Source of the DNA: Reyranella sp.
Lineage (GTDB): Bacteria; Pseudomonadota; Alphaproteobacteria; Reyranellales; Reyranellaceae
Direction of reading: 5' to 3'
Assembly (NCBI RefSeq): GCF_004296935.1
Contig: NZ_SCVH01000106.1
Coordinates: forward strand, 1-64,000
Length of the DNA: 64,000 nucleotides
Shown: piece by piece, positions 1 to 9,298 of the stretch
Numbering within the stretch: position 1 is the first letter of the stretch
Layout: each line of letters starts with the position of its first letter
Program-made: the position numbers and the translations under genes
Notes under the pieces: generated by a model
Databases searched by the model: none
What the model was told of the DNA's origin: nothing
Seen by the model: only the letters and a program-made list of their open reading frames with translations

Positions 1-1042
<1,042 letters not shown>

Positions 1043-1046
1043 GCCG

Positions 1047-1460
1047 ATGGCCAAGGTCAACTTCCGCCTGGTCATGCCCGAGCGCGAACTGCTCGCGACC
1101 GAGGCCGACATGGTCGTGGTGCCGGGCAGCGAAGGTGACTTCGGCGTCCTTCACGGCCACGCGCCCCTGATCTCGACCGTCCGTCCCGGCGTGCTGGAAG
1201 TTTTCCAGGGCAGCAAGGCCGAACAGCGCTTCCTCGTGGTCGGCGGTTTCGCCGAAGTAACGCCGGAGCGCTGCACGGTACTGGCCGATGAGGCGCTGCC
1301 GTTCGAGACGGTCACGCCCGAGCAGCTGGCCGAGCGCGAGCGCGCCGCCGAGCGGGAGCTGACCGACGCCTCGACCGACGCCGAAAAGGCCACGGCCCAG
1401 AAAAACCTGGCCGTTGCCAAGGACTTGCGGCGCGCCCAAGCCTACTACGCCAGCCGCTGA
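1047..1460 (+). CDS. atpC: ATP synthase F1 subunit epsilon
   Basis: Epsilon subunit of the F1 central stalk, 137 aa. It couples rotation to catalysis and can inhibit ATP hydrolysis. The N-terminal beta-sandwich is recognisable (MAKVNFRLVMPERELL, then GSEGDFGVLHGHAPLI), followed by the helical C-terminal part, which here is Ala/Glu-rich. The ATG at 1047 is chosen because it begins the conserved sandwich and sits 4 bases after the atpD stop; an in-frame ATG 42 bases upstream lies inside atpD and would add a basic non-homologous stretch. Length is normal for the family. Confidence 0.96.
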   Translation: MAKVNFRLVMPERELLATEADMVVVPGSEGDFGVLHGHAPLISTVRPGVLEVFQGSKAEQRFLVVGGFAEVTPERCTVLADEALPFETVTPEQLAERERAAERELTDASTDAEKATAQKNLAVAKDLRRAQAYYASR

Positions 1461-1514
1461 CCTCCGGGTCTTCTGAGGGCCATCCGCGCAATTTTCTGTC
1501 GAGATGTGCACCGA

Positions 1515-1549
1515 CCGGCCCTTGAAGGCCGGGCCGGAGGCCGCTTTAT
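1515..1549 (+). terminator. Possible terminator after the atp operon
   Basis: The 7-base arms CCGGCCC (1515-1521) and GGGCCGG (1531-1537) can pair around a 9-base loop, and a T-rich stretch (CTTTATT) follows shortly after. It lies between atpC and the next gene. The T-tract is weak and not adjacent to the stem, so this could be a rho-independent terminator or just a GC-rich hairpin. Confidence 0.35.
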
Positions 1550-1585
1550 TACGCTTGAGCGTCAGAATGCCGAGGGTTCTCGATC

Positions 1586-2404
1586 ATGGGTAACTGGACA
1601 CTCGAAACGATCGCTTGGGATCGGTTCGACGCGTCGAAGGTCGATCCGGAGATCCTGCGCAACATCAAGGCCGCGGCCCTGGTGGAGCGGAACGGCAGCG
1701 ATTACGGCGTCTATCTCGCCCGTGTCTTCGCCGACGACCCGCAGTTCATCGAAGCTGTCGACACCTGGGTCGTGGAAGAGGTCCAGCACGGCATGGCACT
1801 CGGCCGCTGGGCCAGGCTCGCCGACCCGGCCTGGGATTTCGACGCCGCCTTCCAGCGCTTCCGCGACGGCTACAAGCTTCCGCTCGATGCCAACGACTCG
1901 GTACGCGGCAGCCAGGCCGGCGAGATGATGGCGCGCTGCATCGTCGAGACCGGCACCAGCTCGTATTACAGCGCCCTCAAGGACGCGACCGCCGAACCGG
2001 TGCTGAAGCAGGTCTGTGCCAAGATCGCCGCCGATGAGTTCCGCCACTACAAGCTCTTCTACGGTCACCTGCGGCGCTGCCTGCAGCGCGATCGCCTGAG
2101 CCGTTGGGGCCGGCTCCGCATCGGCTGGGGCCGCCTCAAGGAAAGCGAGGACGACGAACTCGCCTATGCCTATTTTGCGGCCAACGAATCCATCGAGGCT
2201 GTCTACGACCGCAAGCGCTACATGCGCGCCTACGCCCGACGCGCCTATCCGCTCTATCGCCAAACCCATATCCAACGCGCCATGGCGATGATCCTGAAAG
2301 CCGTCGGGCTGCAGCCGCAGGGCTGGCTGAACGCCCTGCTGACCCGGGTCGGCCTGTGGTTCCTGCGCCGCAACGCAAGCCGTCTCGCCGCCTCGGGCGC
2401 CTAG
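1586..2404 (+). CDS. Ferritin-like diiron carboxylate protein
   Basis: A 272-aa protein with the ligand layout of the ferritin/acyl-ACP-desaturase-like diiron bundle: Glu34, then E65-x-x-H68 (in EEVQH), Glu121, then E151-x-x-H154 (in DEFRHYK). The second half (VETGTSSYYS ... IAADEFRHY) recalls the FA_desaturase_2 group more than storage ferritins. A soluble oxidase, desaturase or hydroxylase using two irons is therefore likely; the substrate cannot be read from the sequence. The C-terminal 40 residues are basic and amphipathic and might touch membrane. It lies 125 bp after atpC and ends 4 bp from the convergent rppH. Confidence 0.75.
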   Translation: MGNWTLETIAWDRFDASKVDPEILRNIKAAALVERNGSDYGVYLARVFADDPQFIEAVDTWVVEEVQHGMALGRWARLADPAWDFDAAFQRFRDGYKLPLDANDSVRGSQAGEMMARCIVETGTSSYYSALKDATAEPVLKQVCAKIAADEFRHYKLFYGHLRRCLQRDRLSRWGRLRIGWGRLKESEDDELAYAYFAANESIEAVYDRKRYMRAYARRAYPLYRQTHIQRAMAMILKAVGLQPQGWLNALLTRVGLWFLRRNASRLAASGA

Positions 2405-2408
2405 GCTT

Positions 2409-2879
2409 CTACGCCACCAGATCGGCGAACTCCTTCAGCACGGCCTCGTACACCGGCCGCTTGAAGGGCACGATCAGCGCCGGCAGGTCGCGCGCCGGGA
2501 CCCACTGCCACGCCTCGAATTCCCGGTCGTGCGCGTCGATGTCGATGTCGGCGTCGGTCCCGGTGAAGGCGAGGGCAAACCATTTCTGCGCCTGGCCATG
2601 CCAGCGGCCCTTCCAATGGGCCGGCCGTTGGTCCTCCGGCACGTCGTAGGCAAGCCACTTGGCGCTTTCGCGCAGCAGCAGTGCCTTGGTCGTGCCGACT
2701 TCCTCCTTGAGCTCGCGGCAGGCGGCTTCGACCGCTGATTCGCCGTCATCGACGCCACCTTGAGGCATTTGCCAGGCGTCGGGCTGCTTTGCGCGGCGGC
2801 CGACGAACACGCGGCGGTCCGAGGCGATCAGCATCAGCCCGACGTTGGGGCGGTAGAACTCGGGGCGGTGGCGCATCAT
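2409..2879 (-). CDS. rppH: RNA pyrophosphohydrolase (Nudix)
   Basis: Nudix hydrolase of the RppH type, 156 aa, which converts 5'-triphosphate mRNA ends to monophosphate and so opens them to RNase E decay. The N-terminus (RPNVGLMLI) and the WQMPQGG segment are characteristic of RppH/dinucleoside-polyphosphate hydrolases. The Nudix box spans residues 41-63 with G41, E47, R55-E56 and E59-E60 in place. The ATG at 2879 is chosen because it forms an ATGA overlap with the stop of the upstream deacetylase-like gene and begins the conserved part; an ATG 54 bases upstream would add 18 unrelated residues. Last gene of the minus-strand series. Confidence 0.93.
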   Translation of the reverse strand: MMRHRPEFYRPNVGLMLIASDRRVFVGRRAKQPDAWQMPQGGVDDGESAVEAACRELKEEVGTTKALLLRESAKWLAYDVPEDQRPAHWKGRWHGQAQKWFALAFTGTDADIDIDAHDREFEAWQWVPARDLPALIVPFKRPVYEAVLKEFADLVA

Positions 2880-3949
2880 GGGCGCAACTGCGCCGGCTGG
2901 GCGCCCAGGCGTGTCATGCAGGCCTCCCGGCATTCGAAATGGCCGATGATCGGGACCAGCGAAACGGTCGTCGGCGCCAACTGTTGCCGGCGCCAGGCCA
3001 CGATGGCATCGATCGCCTCGTTGTCCGGTTGCATCACGCCGAAGGCATGCCGCGGCGAGCGATCAGGTCCGCTTTCCCCGATCCAGCCGACGAGACGGTC
3101 GAGGGAGCCGGCGACGCCGTCGCTTGCCAGCCTGTAGTCGAGGATGTTGGTGCTGCGCGCGTACCCCACGCCGAATTCTACGGCCAGGCGGTGGAGGATC
3201 GCCGTATCCGGGGTCGGATTGATCTCAACCAAGGCAAGGCCGCGATCGGCGATCTCCCTGATAAGCGGCCGTACGGTCGACTCCGACCGCGGAACGGGGC
3301 CCGGAGAGCGGACGACGAAGCCGACATAACCTTCGCCACGCGACATCGCGATGCGCAGGCGGCGCAGGTTTTCTGCCACGTCGGCCGAGGTCTCGATCGG
3401 CTTGAGGCCGCGTTCGGCGATACCGCCGGGGTCCTCGGCCGGCAGCATGAGATAGGTTTCGTGGCCGCGTTCCCGCGCCCGTGCAAGCCAGCGCGGGAGG
3501 TCCGGGGTGCCGGGCAGGAAGGCAAGGCTCACCTCGCCCGGCAACTCGTCGATGGCGCGCAGCATCAGCGGTTCGCTGGCGCCGACATTGATCACAAGCA
3601 GTCCAATGCGGGCGGGTGGACCGGCGGGATCGAAGCGCCGTGAGTTGGCGATCCAGGGCATCCAGCCACCGGACGAAATCCGCGGCAAGCGCAGTCCGTC
3701 GCCGGTCACTTCGATCATCTCGGCAGCTTCGGCCGGCGCCAGGGTTCGAAAGCCCGATGGCGGCTTGGGCGGCAGCTTGAGCGAAACGACCTTGCGCGGC
3801 GTCGCGGTCTCGGCGGCTTTCGGCGCGCCGCTGCCGACACCGAAAGCCAGCAGGGCGGAAACGACGACCAGCCCGAGAACGAGCGCGTAGGCGGCAATCA
3901 GGCCGCCGCGCGCCCGCTGTTTTCCACTCCTCAGCCTGGCGGTCGACAC
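2876..3949 (-). CDS. Divergent polysaccharide deacetylase family protein (YibQ-like)
   Basis: A 357-aa envelope protein. A basic N-terminus is followed by one hydrophobic segment (about residues 18-38), a Pro/Lys-rich linker, and a C-terminal domain with the divergent polysaccharide deacetylase pattern: IGLLVINVG, then LAFLPGTPDLPRWLARARERGHE and LMLPAE. The family normally starts this domain with a D(D) pair (for example IVIDD); here the equivalent position reads INVG, so catalytic competence is doubtful. It sits 23 bp downstream of ctpA and overlaps rppH by 4 bp, the usual alphaproteobacterial ctpA-yibQ-rppH order. A role in cell-envelope polysaccharide or division is inferred from family and context only. 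Confidence 0.8.
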   Translation of the reverse strand: MSTARLRSGKQRARGGLIAAYALVLGLVVVSALLAFGVGSGAPKAAETATPRKVVSLKLPPKPPSGFRTLAPAEAAEMIEVTGDGLRLPRISSGGWMPWIANSRRFDPAGPPARIGLLVINVGASEPLMLRAIDELPGEVSLAFLPGTPDLPRWLARARERGHETYLMLPAEDPGGIAERGLKPIETSADVAENLRRLRIAMSRGEGYVGFVVRSPGPVPRSESTVRPLIREIADRGLALVEINPTPDTAILHRLAVEFGVGYARSTNILDYRLASDGVAGSLDRLVGWIGESGPDRSPRHAFGVMQPDNEAIDAIVAWRRQQLAPTTVSLVPIIGHFECREACMTRLGAQPAQLRP

Positions 3950-3972
3950 GGCGTCATTCCGCCGCCGGCCGC

Positions 3973-5379
3973 TCAGTTGCCGCGGTTGCTGTAGAGCGAG
4001 ATGCCACGGATCAGGTCGGCCGCACGCAGCAGCTGATAGTCGGCCACGGCTTCCTTCGGCGGCTCGTCGGGATCGCCCGACGGCGCCGGCGTGGTGCTGG
4101 CAGCCGGCTTTTCGTCCTTCTTGTCCGCCGGCTTGGTGTCGGCAGGCTTGTCCGCGGGTTTGGCGGCTTCAGGCTTCGCGTCGCCCGGCTTGTCGTTCGG
4201 ATTGGTGATCGAGCGGCGCAGGTTCTCCTCGCGGAAGCTGCTGCGCTGTTGGATCGCCTCGATCTTGGCCTGTTCGACGTCGATGTCGGGCTTGATGCCT
4301 TCCTTCTGGATCGACCGTCCCGACGGCGTGAAATAGAGCGCGGTCGTGAGGCGGATGGCGCCCCCGCCTGTTACCTGCATGATCGTCTGCACCGAGCCCT
4401 TGCCGAAGGTGCGGGTGCCGAGAATGATCGCGCGCTTGTGGTCCTGCAGGGCACCGGCCACGATTTCCGAGGCAGACGCCGAGCCGCCATTCACCAGCAC
4501 GACGATGGGCAGGCCGCCCGCGACGTCGCCTGGCTTGGCGTTCCAACGCTGCACGTCCTCGCTCTTGCGCGCCTTGACCGAGACGATCTCGCCCTTGTCG
4601 AGGAAGGCGTCGGACATGGCGATCGCCTGGTCGAGCAACCCACCAGGATTGTTGCGCAGGTCGAGGATGAAGCCCTTGAGCTTGCCGCCGGCCTCCTTCT
4701 TGAGCTTCTCGACGGCGTCGAGCACGCCCGACGTGCTCTGCTCGGTGAAGGAGGTGACGCGGATATAGCCGATGTCGCCGCCTTCGAGGCGATAGCGGAC
4801 CGACTTCACCTTGATGGTCTCGCGGGTGAGCGAGACGTCGAACGGATCCTTGCCGGCGCGACGGATCGAAATCTTGATCGGCGTACCGACCTTGCCGCGC
4901 ATCTTCTCGACCGCTTCCTGCAGCGTCAGCCCCTGCACCGGCTCGCCATTGAGGGCGAAGATCAGGTCGCCCGGCAGAATGCCGGCCCGGGACGCAGGCG
5001 TATCGTCGATCGGCGAGACCACCTTGATGACCCCGTTCTCCATCGTGACCTCGATGCCCAGCCCGCCGAACTCACCCTTGGTCTGGACCTGCATGTCCTT
5101 GTAGGTCTTGGGGTTCATGTAGCTCGAGTGCGGATCGAGTGCCGACAGCATCCCGTTGATGGCGTTTTCGATCAGCGTCTTTTCATCGGCCGGTTCGACA
5201 TAGTCGCGGCGGACGCGCTCCAGCACGTCGCCGAAAAGGTTGAGCTGCTGGTAGAGCTCGCTCTTGTCGCCGCCGGCGGGCTTGGGGGCAGCCTTGTCCT
5301 GGGACCATGCCGGCAGGGCGATGGGAACGGCCAGGAAAGCCAGGATCGCGGCGGCGGAAGCGAAGCGCAAACGGGTCAT
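3973..5379 (-). CDS. ctpA: C-terminal processing protease (S41 family)
   Basis: Secreted serine protease of the CtpA/Prc family, 468 aa. Order: signal peptide (1-26, ending near PAWSQ), N-terminal helical segment with LDPHSSYMNP, PDZ domain (about 100-185, with FGGLGIEV and GILPGDLI), S41 catalytic core with the nucleophile Ser in GGSASASE (298-305) and the general base Lys327 in RTFGKGS, then a low-complexity Lys/Pro/Ala/Asp tail (about 400-445). The ATG at 5379 begins a proper signal peptide; an ATG 99 bases upstream would hide it behind 33 unlikely residues. It processes periplasmic proteins, often peptidoglycan hydrolases. The usual envC-type gene between gpmI and ctpA is missing here. 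Confidence 0.94.
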   Translation of the reverse strand: MTRLRFASAAAILAFLAVPIALPAWSQDKAAPKPAGGDKSELYQQLNLFGDVLERVRRDYVEPADEKTLIENAINGMLSALDPHSSYMNPKTYKDMQVQTKGEFGGLGIEVTMENGVIKVVSPIDDTPASRAGILPGDLIFALNGEPVQGLTLQEAVEKMRGKVGTPIKISIRRAGKDPFDVSLTRETIKVKSVRYRLEGGDIGYIRVTSFTEQSTSGVLDAVEKLKKEAGGKLKGFILDLRNNPGGLLDQAIAMSDAFLDKGEIVSVKARKSEDVQRWNAKPGDVAGGLPIVVLVNGGSASASEIVAGALQDHKRAIILGTRTFGKGSVQTIMQVTGGGAIRLTTALYFTPSGRSIQKEGIKPDIDVEQAKIEAIQQRSSFREENLRRSITNPNDKPGDAKPEAAKPADKPADTKPADKKDEKPAASTTPAPSGDPDEPPKEAVADYQLLRAADLIRGISLYSNRGN

Positions 5380-5507
5380 TGGACTGCTTTCAGGGAATGT
5401 CGCTGGCCGGCATCGGACAGGCGACTCGGGGGTTCGGGTGTTGGGACCAAGATACAGGTCGGTATTTGGCAGGATCAAGGCGCAGACGGGTCACGACGCT
5501 TCACAAA

Positions 5508-7103
5508 TCAGGCCGAGGCCGCGACCGCGGGACGGGGCGTCGCCAGGACGGCCGGGCGCGAAGCCTCGGAAAGGAGCGATTTTCCGGTCATTTCCGCGGG
5601 TTGAGGCACGCCCATCAGGGAGAGCAGCGTGGGGGCGACATCGGCCAGCTTGCCGTCGGCGAGCGAATGGATGGTCGCGGGGGCATTGAACAGCAACGCC
5701 GGCACCCGATTCAAAGTGTGCTGTGTGTGCTTCTGGTGCGAATTCTCGTCGAACATCTGTTCGGCGTTGCCGTGGTCGGCCGTGACGAACAGCACGCCGC
5801 CTGCCTTCTTGACCGCGGTCATCAGCCTGCCGAGACAGGCATCGACCGCCTCCACCGCTTTTATGGCGGCGGGAAGAATACCCGAGTGACCGACCATGTC
5901 GGTGTTGGCGTAGTTCACCACGATCAGGTCGAATTTGCCCGAGCCGATCGCCTCGACGAGCTTGTCCGTCACCTCGGGGGCGCTCATCTCGGGCTTCAGG
6001 TCGTAGGTCTGGACCTTGGGCGAGGGCACGAGGATCCGCTCCTCGCCGTCGAACACGCGCTCCTCGCCGCCGTTGAAGAAGAACGTGACGTGCGCGTACT
6101 TCTCGGTCTCGGCGATCCGCAACTGCTTCAGGCCGGCTTTCGAGATCGTCTCGCCCAAGCCCATCTTGATCACAACAGGCGGAAACAGCGTCTTGAGAAA
6201 GGGGTTGAGTGCGGCCGAGTACTCGACCATGCCGGCCGCCGTCGCGAACTTCACGAATCTGGAGCGCTTGAAGCCGTCGAACATCGGATCGAGCAATGCC
6301 GTCAGGATCTCGCGGGCGCGGTCGGAGCGGTAGTTGAACATCAGGATGCCGTCGCCGTCCTTCATGCCGGCGTAACCTTCGATCACCGTCGGCTTGACGA
6401 ATTCATCGTCGAGGCCGGCCGCGTAGCCCTTGTCGATCGCTTCCCCGGACTTCCTGGCCGACTCTCCCTTGCCGTTCACCATGGCATCGTAAGCCAACGC
6501 CACACGATCCCAGCGCTTGTCGCGATCCATGGGATAGAAGCGCCCGGAGACGGTCGCAAAGCGGATCGGCAGGCCGGGCTTGAGGCCCGCTTCGATATGC
6601 GCCACGCACTCGAGCGCGCTGCGCGGGGGCATGTCGCGGCCGTCGAGGAAAGCATGGATCGCCACCGGCACGCCGCTGCCGGCGATCAGGTTGGCGAGGA
6701 CGATCAGGTGATCCTGATGCGCATGCACGCCACCCGGCGAGGCGAGACCCATCAGATGGCAGGTACCGCCGGTCTTCTTCAACGTGGCCATGAGGTCGGC
6801 GAGCGCCGGGTTCCCGGCGAGCGATCCATCCTCGATGGCGTTGTCGATTCGCGGCAGGTCCGGCACGGCGACGCGACCGGCGCCGAGATTCATGTGGCCG
6901 ACCTCGGAGTTGCCCATCTGGCCCTTGGGCAGTCCGACGAAGGTCTCCGACGCGTCGATCAGGCCCTGCGGGCAGGTGGCGATCAACCGGTCGTAGTTGG
7001 GCGTGCGCGCATCGAGGATGGCGTTGTCCCTGGGATCGGTGCGATGGCCCCAGCCGTCGAGGATGCAGAGGACGGCGGGTCGCGGACGCGAGGAAGCAGC
7101 CAT
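5508..7103 (-). CDS. gpmI: 2,3-bisphosphoglycerate-independent phosphoglycerate mutase
   Basis: Cytosolic glycolytic/gluconeogenic enzyme interconverting 3- and 2-phosphoglycerate through a phosphoserine, 531 aa, normal length. Key features: Asp16 in CILDGWG (metal ligand), Ser66 in GQMGNSEVGH (phosphoserine nucleophile), the HAFLDGRD motif in the inserted phosphotransferase domain, and the C-terminal metal-binding VTADHGNAE and HTQHT. The ATG at 7103 overlaps the stop of the upstream secreted protein by one base (TGATG), which fixes the start; the frame is open far upstream but without homology. ctpA starts 128 bp downstream. Confidence 0.96.
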   Translation of the reverse strand: MAASSRPRPAVLCILDGWGHRTDPRDNAILDARTPNYDRLIATCPQGLIDASETFVGLPKGQMGNSEVGHMNLGAGRVAVPDLPRIDNAIEDGSLAGNPALADLMATLKKTGGTCHLMGLASPGGVHAHQDHLIVLANLIAGSGVPVAIHAFLDGRDMPPRSALECVAHIEAGLKPGLPIRFATVSGRFYPMDRDKRWDRVALAYDAMVNGKGESARKSGEAIDKGYAAGLDDEFVKPTVIEGYAGMKDGDGILMFNYRSDRAREILTALLDPMFDGFKRSRFVKFATAAGMVEYSAALNPFLKTLFPPVVIKMGLGETISKAGLKQLRIAETEKYAHVTFFFNGGEERVFDGEERILVPSPKVQTYDLKPEMSAPEVTDKLVEAIGSGKFDLIVVNYANTDMVGHSGILPAAIKAVEAVDACLGRLMTAVKKAGGVLFVTADHGNAEQMFDENSHQKHTQHTLNRVPALLFNAPATIHSLADGKLADVAPTLLSLMGVPQPAEMTGKSLLSEASRPAVLATPRPAVAASA

Positions 7104-7699
7104 CAGGAGGGCTTGCCGGCGCGCGGGCGCTCGCGCTCGACCGCGTTGAACTTGTTGGGGCAGTTGAGGTCGCGCGGATCGGTGTTGGGATTTTGGTCCG
7201 GTACCTCGATGGCGCAGAACACGAACTCGCCGCGGGGTTCGCCGTCGATGCTGATGTCGTAGGTGTAGGTTCCCGGCGGATCGCCTGGAATGATGCACCA
7301 CGAGCGCTGCAGCACGCCATCCTGGACGGTCTCCAGCATGCGCGTCGTCGCCCGGGTCTTGTCGGCGCTCACCTCTGTCTCGGGGCCGGCGATCACCTGC
7401 TCGGCCGGCTGCGAGGTCGTCAGCACCTCGGTCAGCGACACGATGCGGTTCGGCCCACCGAGGTACATCCGCCAGCCGAAGCAGGCGCGGTTGAACAGCA
7501 GCGGGATGGCGTTGGTCTCGTAGTGGCGCTGCTTGCCGTCCTCGCCCGAGATCGACACGTAGGGAACATTGCGCACCGGCTTGAACGCCGGCTTCGCAGA
7601 CGGCGTGGTCTGAGCCAGGGCGGCGGCGGAAACGACGGCCAGGGCGACAGCGGCGATGGCGGCGGCGGGCCACCGGGAACGGGTGTGCATGGGGGCCAA
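7103..7699 (-). CDS. Predicted secreted protein of unknown function
   Basis: I do not recognise a family. It is 198 aa with a signal peptide at the N-terminus (basic start, hydrophobic core about residues 12-26, cleavage after SAAALA or nearby). The mature part has four well-spaced Cys (in NRACFGW, RSWCIIP, FCAIE and LNCPN), so one or two disulphides are possible in the periplasm. It has a beta-rich look (PGTYTYDISIDG) and ends in a charged tail. Two starts are possible, 7699 or the ATG 9 bases downstream. The stop overlaps the gpmI start by one base, so the two are translationally coupled. Confidence 0.7.
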   Translation of the reverse strand: MAPMHTRSRWPAAAIAAVALAVVSAAALAQTTPSAKPAFKPVRNVPYVSISGEDGKQRHYETNAIPLLFNRACFGWRMYLGGPNRIVSLTEVLTTSQPAEQVIAGPETEVSADKTRATTRMLETVQDGVLQRSWCIIPGDPPGTYTYDISIDGEPRGEFVFCAIEVPDQNPNTDPRDLNCPNKFNAVERERPRAGKPS

Positions 7700-7757
7700 T
7701 GTAGCCTCGGTTTTTCGTCAGAACAGAGGCAAAATCGACGCCATTCCAGCCCTCAAT

Positions 7758-8216
7758 TCACACCCGGTGATAGGGGTGTCCGGCGAGGAGCTGCTGGGCG
7801 CGGTAGATCTGCTCGGCCAGCATCGCCCGGGCGAGCAGGTGGGGCCAGGTCATGGCGCCAAAGGACAGCACCAGGGCGGCTCGCTTCAGCAACGATTCGG
7901 GGTGCCCATCGGCGCCGCCGATCAGGAAGGCGACATCGGGCACGGACTCGTCGCGCCAGCGCCCAAGGCGGCCGGCGAAGGCCTCGCTGTCCAGAACCTT
8001 GCCGCGGCGGTCGAGTGCCACCAGGACGGCTTTGGCCGGCGCCGCGTCCAGCAACAACTCGCTTTCGCGCAGGATCAGCTGGGCCGGCGGCAGCTTGCGC
8101 TTCTCCTCGAGTTCGCGCAGCGCCAGCGGCCAGCGAATGCGGGCGGCGTAGTGCTCGTAGAGATCGCGCTCCGGCCCGCGGGTGGCGCGGCCGATGGCGG
8201 CGATCAGGAGTTTCAC
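7758..8216 (-). CDS. rlmH: 23S rRNA (pseudouridine1915-N3)-methyltransferase
   Basis: SPOUT-class methyltransferase that methylates pseudouridine 1915 in helix 69 of 23S rRNA, acting on the assembled 70S ribosome; 152 aa, normal length. The SAM-binding knot region AFLIGGADGH is clear, followed by LSFGAMTWPHLLARAMLAEQIYRA and the typical end GHPYHR. The start is GTG at 8216: it forms a GTGA overlap with the nadD-rsfS stop and begins the conserved VKLLIAAIG strand. No ATG lies near. In many bacteria rsfS and rlmH are adjacent, as here. Confidence 0.94.
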   Translation of the reverse strand: MKLLIAAIGRATRGPERDLYEHYAARIRWPLALRELEEKRKLPPAQLILRESELLLDAAPAKAVLVALDRRGKVLDSEAFAGRLGRWRDESVPDVAFLIGGADGHPESLLKRAALVLSFGAMTWPHLLARAMLAEQIYRAQQLLAGHPYHRV

Positions 8217-9298
8217 GCCGGCTTCTTGGGTCGTCGCGGGCGGGCGGCCCGGGTGGCTTTGGGCTTCGCCGGCTTGGACCCGGCCGCCTCTTCCTCGAGT
8301 GCCCACATCTTTTCGAGGGCATAGAAGGCGCGGGGCTCGGGGCGGAAGATATGGACGACGACGTCGCCGCCATCGACCAGCACCCAGTCGCCGGTCTGCT
8401 TGCCCTCGACCGGGATGTAGCCGTGGCCGGCCTGCTTCAGCCTGTCGGCCAGATGTTCGGCGATGGCCACGACCTGGCGGTTCGAGCGGCCCGAGGCGAT
8501 CACCATGTAGTCGGCGAAGGCGGATTTGCCCTTGAGGTCGATGACGACGACGTCCTCGGCCTTGTCTTCTTCCAGCGAGTGGCGGGCGAGGGCGAGCAGC
8601 GCGTTGGAGGCTTTGCTCCGGTCGGGAAGCTGGCGCGCCCCTGTAGACGGATTTTGGTCGGAGATGGTCGTTCCTTTCGTTCTGGTTCGTCGTGGCCGGA
8701 CGGCGCGGATCGCCGTGGCGGAATGGCTGTCCAGCCGGCTCGGGATAAAGCACCAGGCCGGCGGTTCGCAAGAGGCGAGGCGGCGCTCCTGGCCGGCCGC
8801 CAGCCGATAACGCGCAAAGGCGCGCGGGGCTGCGGCGGCCAGCGCCGGATAGCCCCAGCCCGGCCGCGCGAAGGCGGCGATCGGGATCGCCGCGAACAGG
8901 TCGCGCCAGCCCAGCCAATGCACCAGCTGGGGCAGGATGTCGGCCCCCATCAGCCAGACGAACTGGGCACGCGGGTAGAGTCGGTTGAGCGCCCGCACGG
9001 TGTCGAGCGTGTAGCGCGTGCCGAGCTGCAGTTCCGGCGCATCGACCCGGATCCTGGGATGACGGGCAAGCTGACGCGCGCGCGCCACGCGGGTCGACAG
9101 CGGCTCCATGCCGTCGTCGCTCTTCAGCGGGTTCTGCGGCGAGACCAGCCACCACACTTCGTCGAGGTCGAGCCGCTTCAGGGCTTCCAGACTGACATGG
9201 CGATGGCCTTCATGGGCGGGATTGAAGGAACCGCCCAGGAGGCCGATGCGGCGCGTCGTGTCGCGTGGCACGCCGGGCATCGGATGGTGTGCCGCCAT
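8213..9298 (-). CDS. nadD-rsfS: NadD nicotinate-mononucleotide adenylyltransferase joined in frame to RsfS ribosome silencing factor
   Basis: One open frame of 361 codons holds two usual neighbours. Residues 17-200 are NadD: GGSFNPAHEGH (nucleotidyltransferase HxGH loop), VWLMGAD, and the C-terminal SATAIR motif at 193-198. Residues about 230-335 are RsfS (DUF143): EDVVVIDLKGKSAFADYMVIASGRS, the GDW and GDVVVHIF segments, then a basic tail. No stop separates them and no ATG, GTG or TTG occurs in the joint. Codon 212 is ATC (8665-8663), preceded by AAAGGA and a 6-base gap, exactly where an RsfS start would be expected. Either a NadD-RsfS fusion is made or RsfS starts at ATC. NadD's ATG at 9298 overlaps the proA stop by one base. 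Confidence 0.88.
   Translation of the reverse strand: MAAHHPMPGVPRDTTRRIGLLGGSFNPAHEGHRHVSLEALKRLDLDEVWWLVSPQNPLKSDDGMEPLSTRVARARQLARHPRIRVDAPELQLGTRYTLDTVRALNRLYPRAQFVWLMGADILPQLVHWLGWRDLFAAIPIAAFARPGWGYPALAAAAPRAFARYRLAAGQERRLASCEPPAWCFIPSRLDSHSATAIRAVRPRRTRTKGTTISDQNPSTGARQLPDRSKASNALLALARHSLEEDKAEDVVVIDLKGKSAFADYMVIASGRSNRQVVAIAEHLADRLKQAGHGYIPVEGKQTGDWVLVDGGDVVVHIFRPEPRAFYALEKMWALEEEAAGSKPAKPKATRAARPRRPKKPA

Noticed and set aside
4249-5604. A long + strand frame opposite ctpA
   Set aside because: It is antisense to a conserved protease, His/Asp/Leu-rich as usual for complements of GC-rich genes, with no family resemblance.
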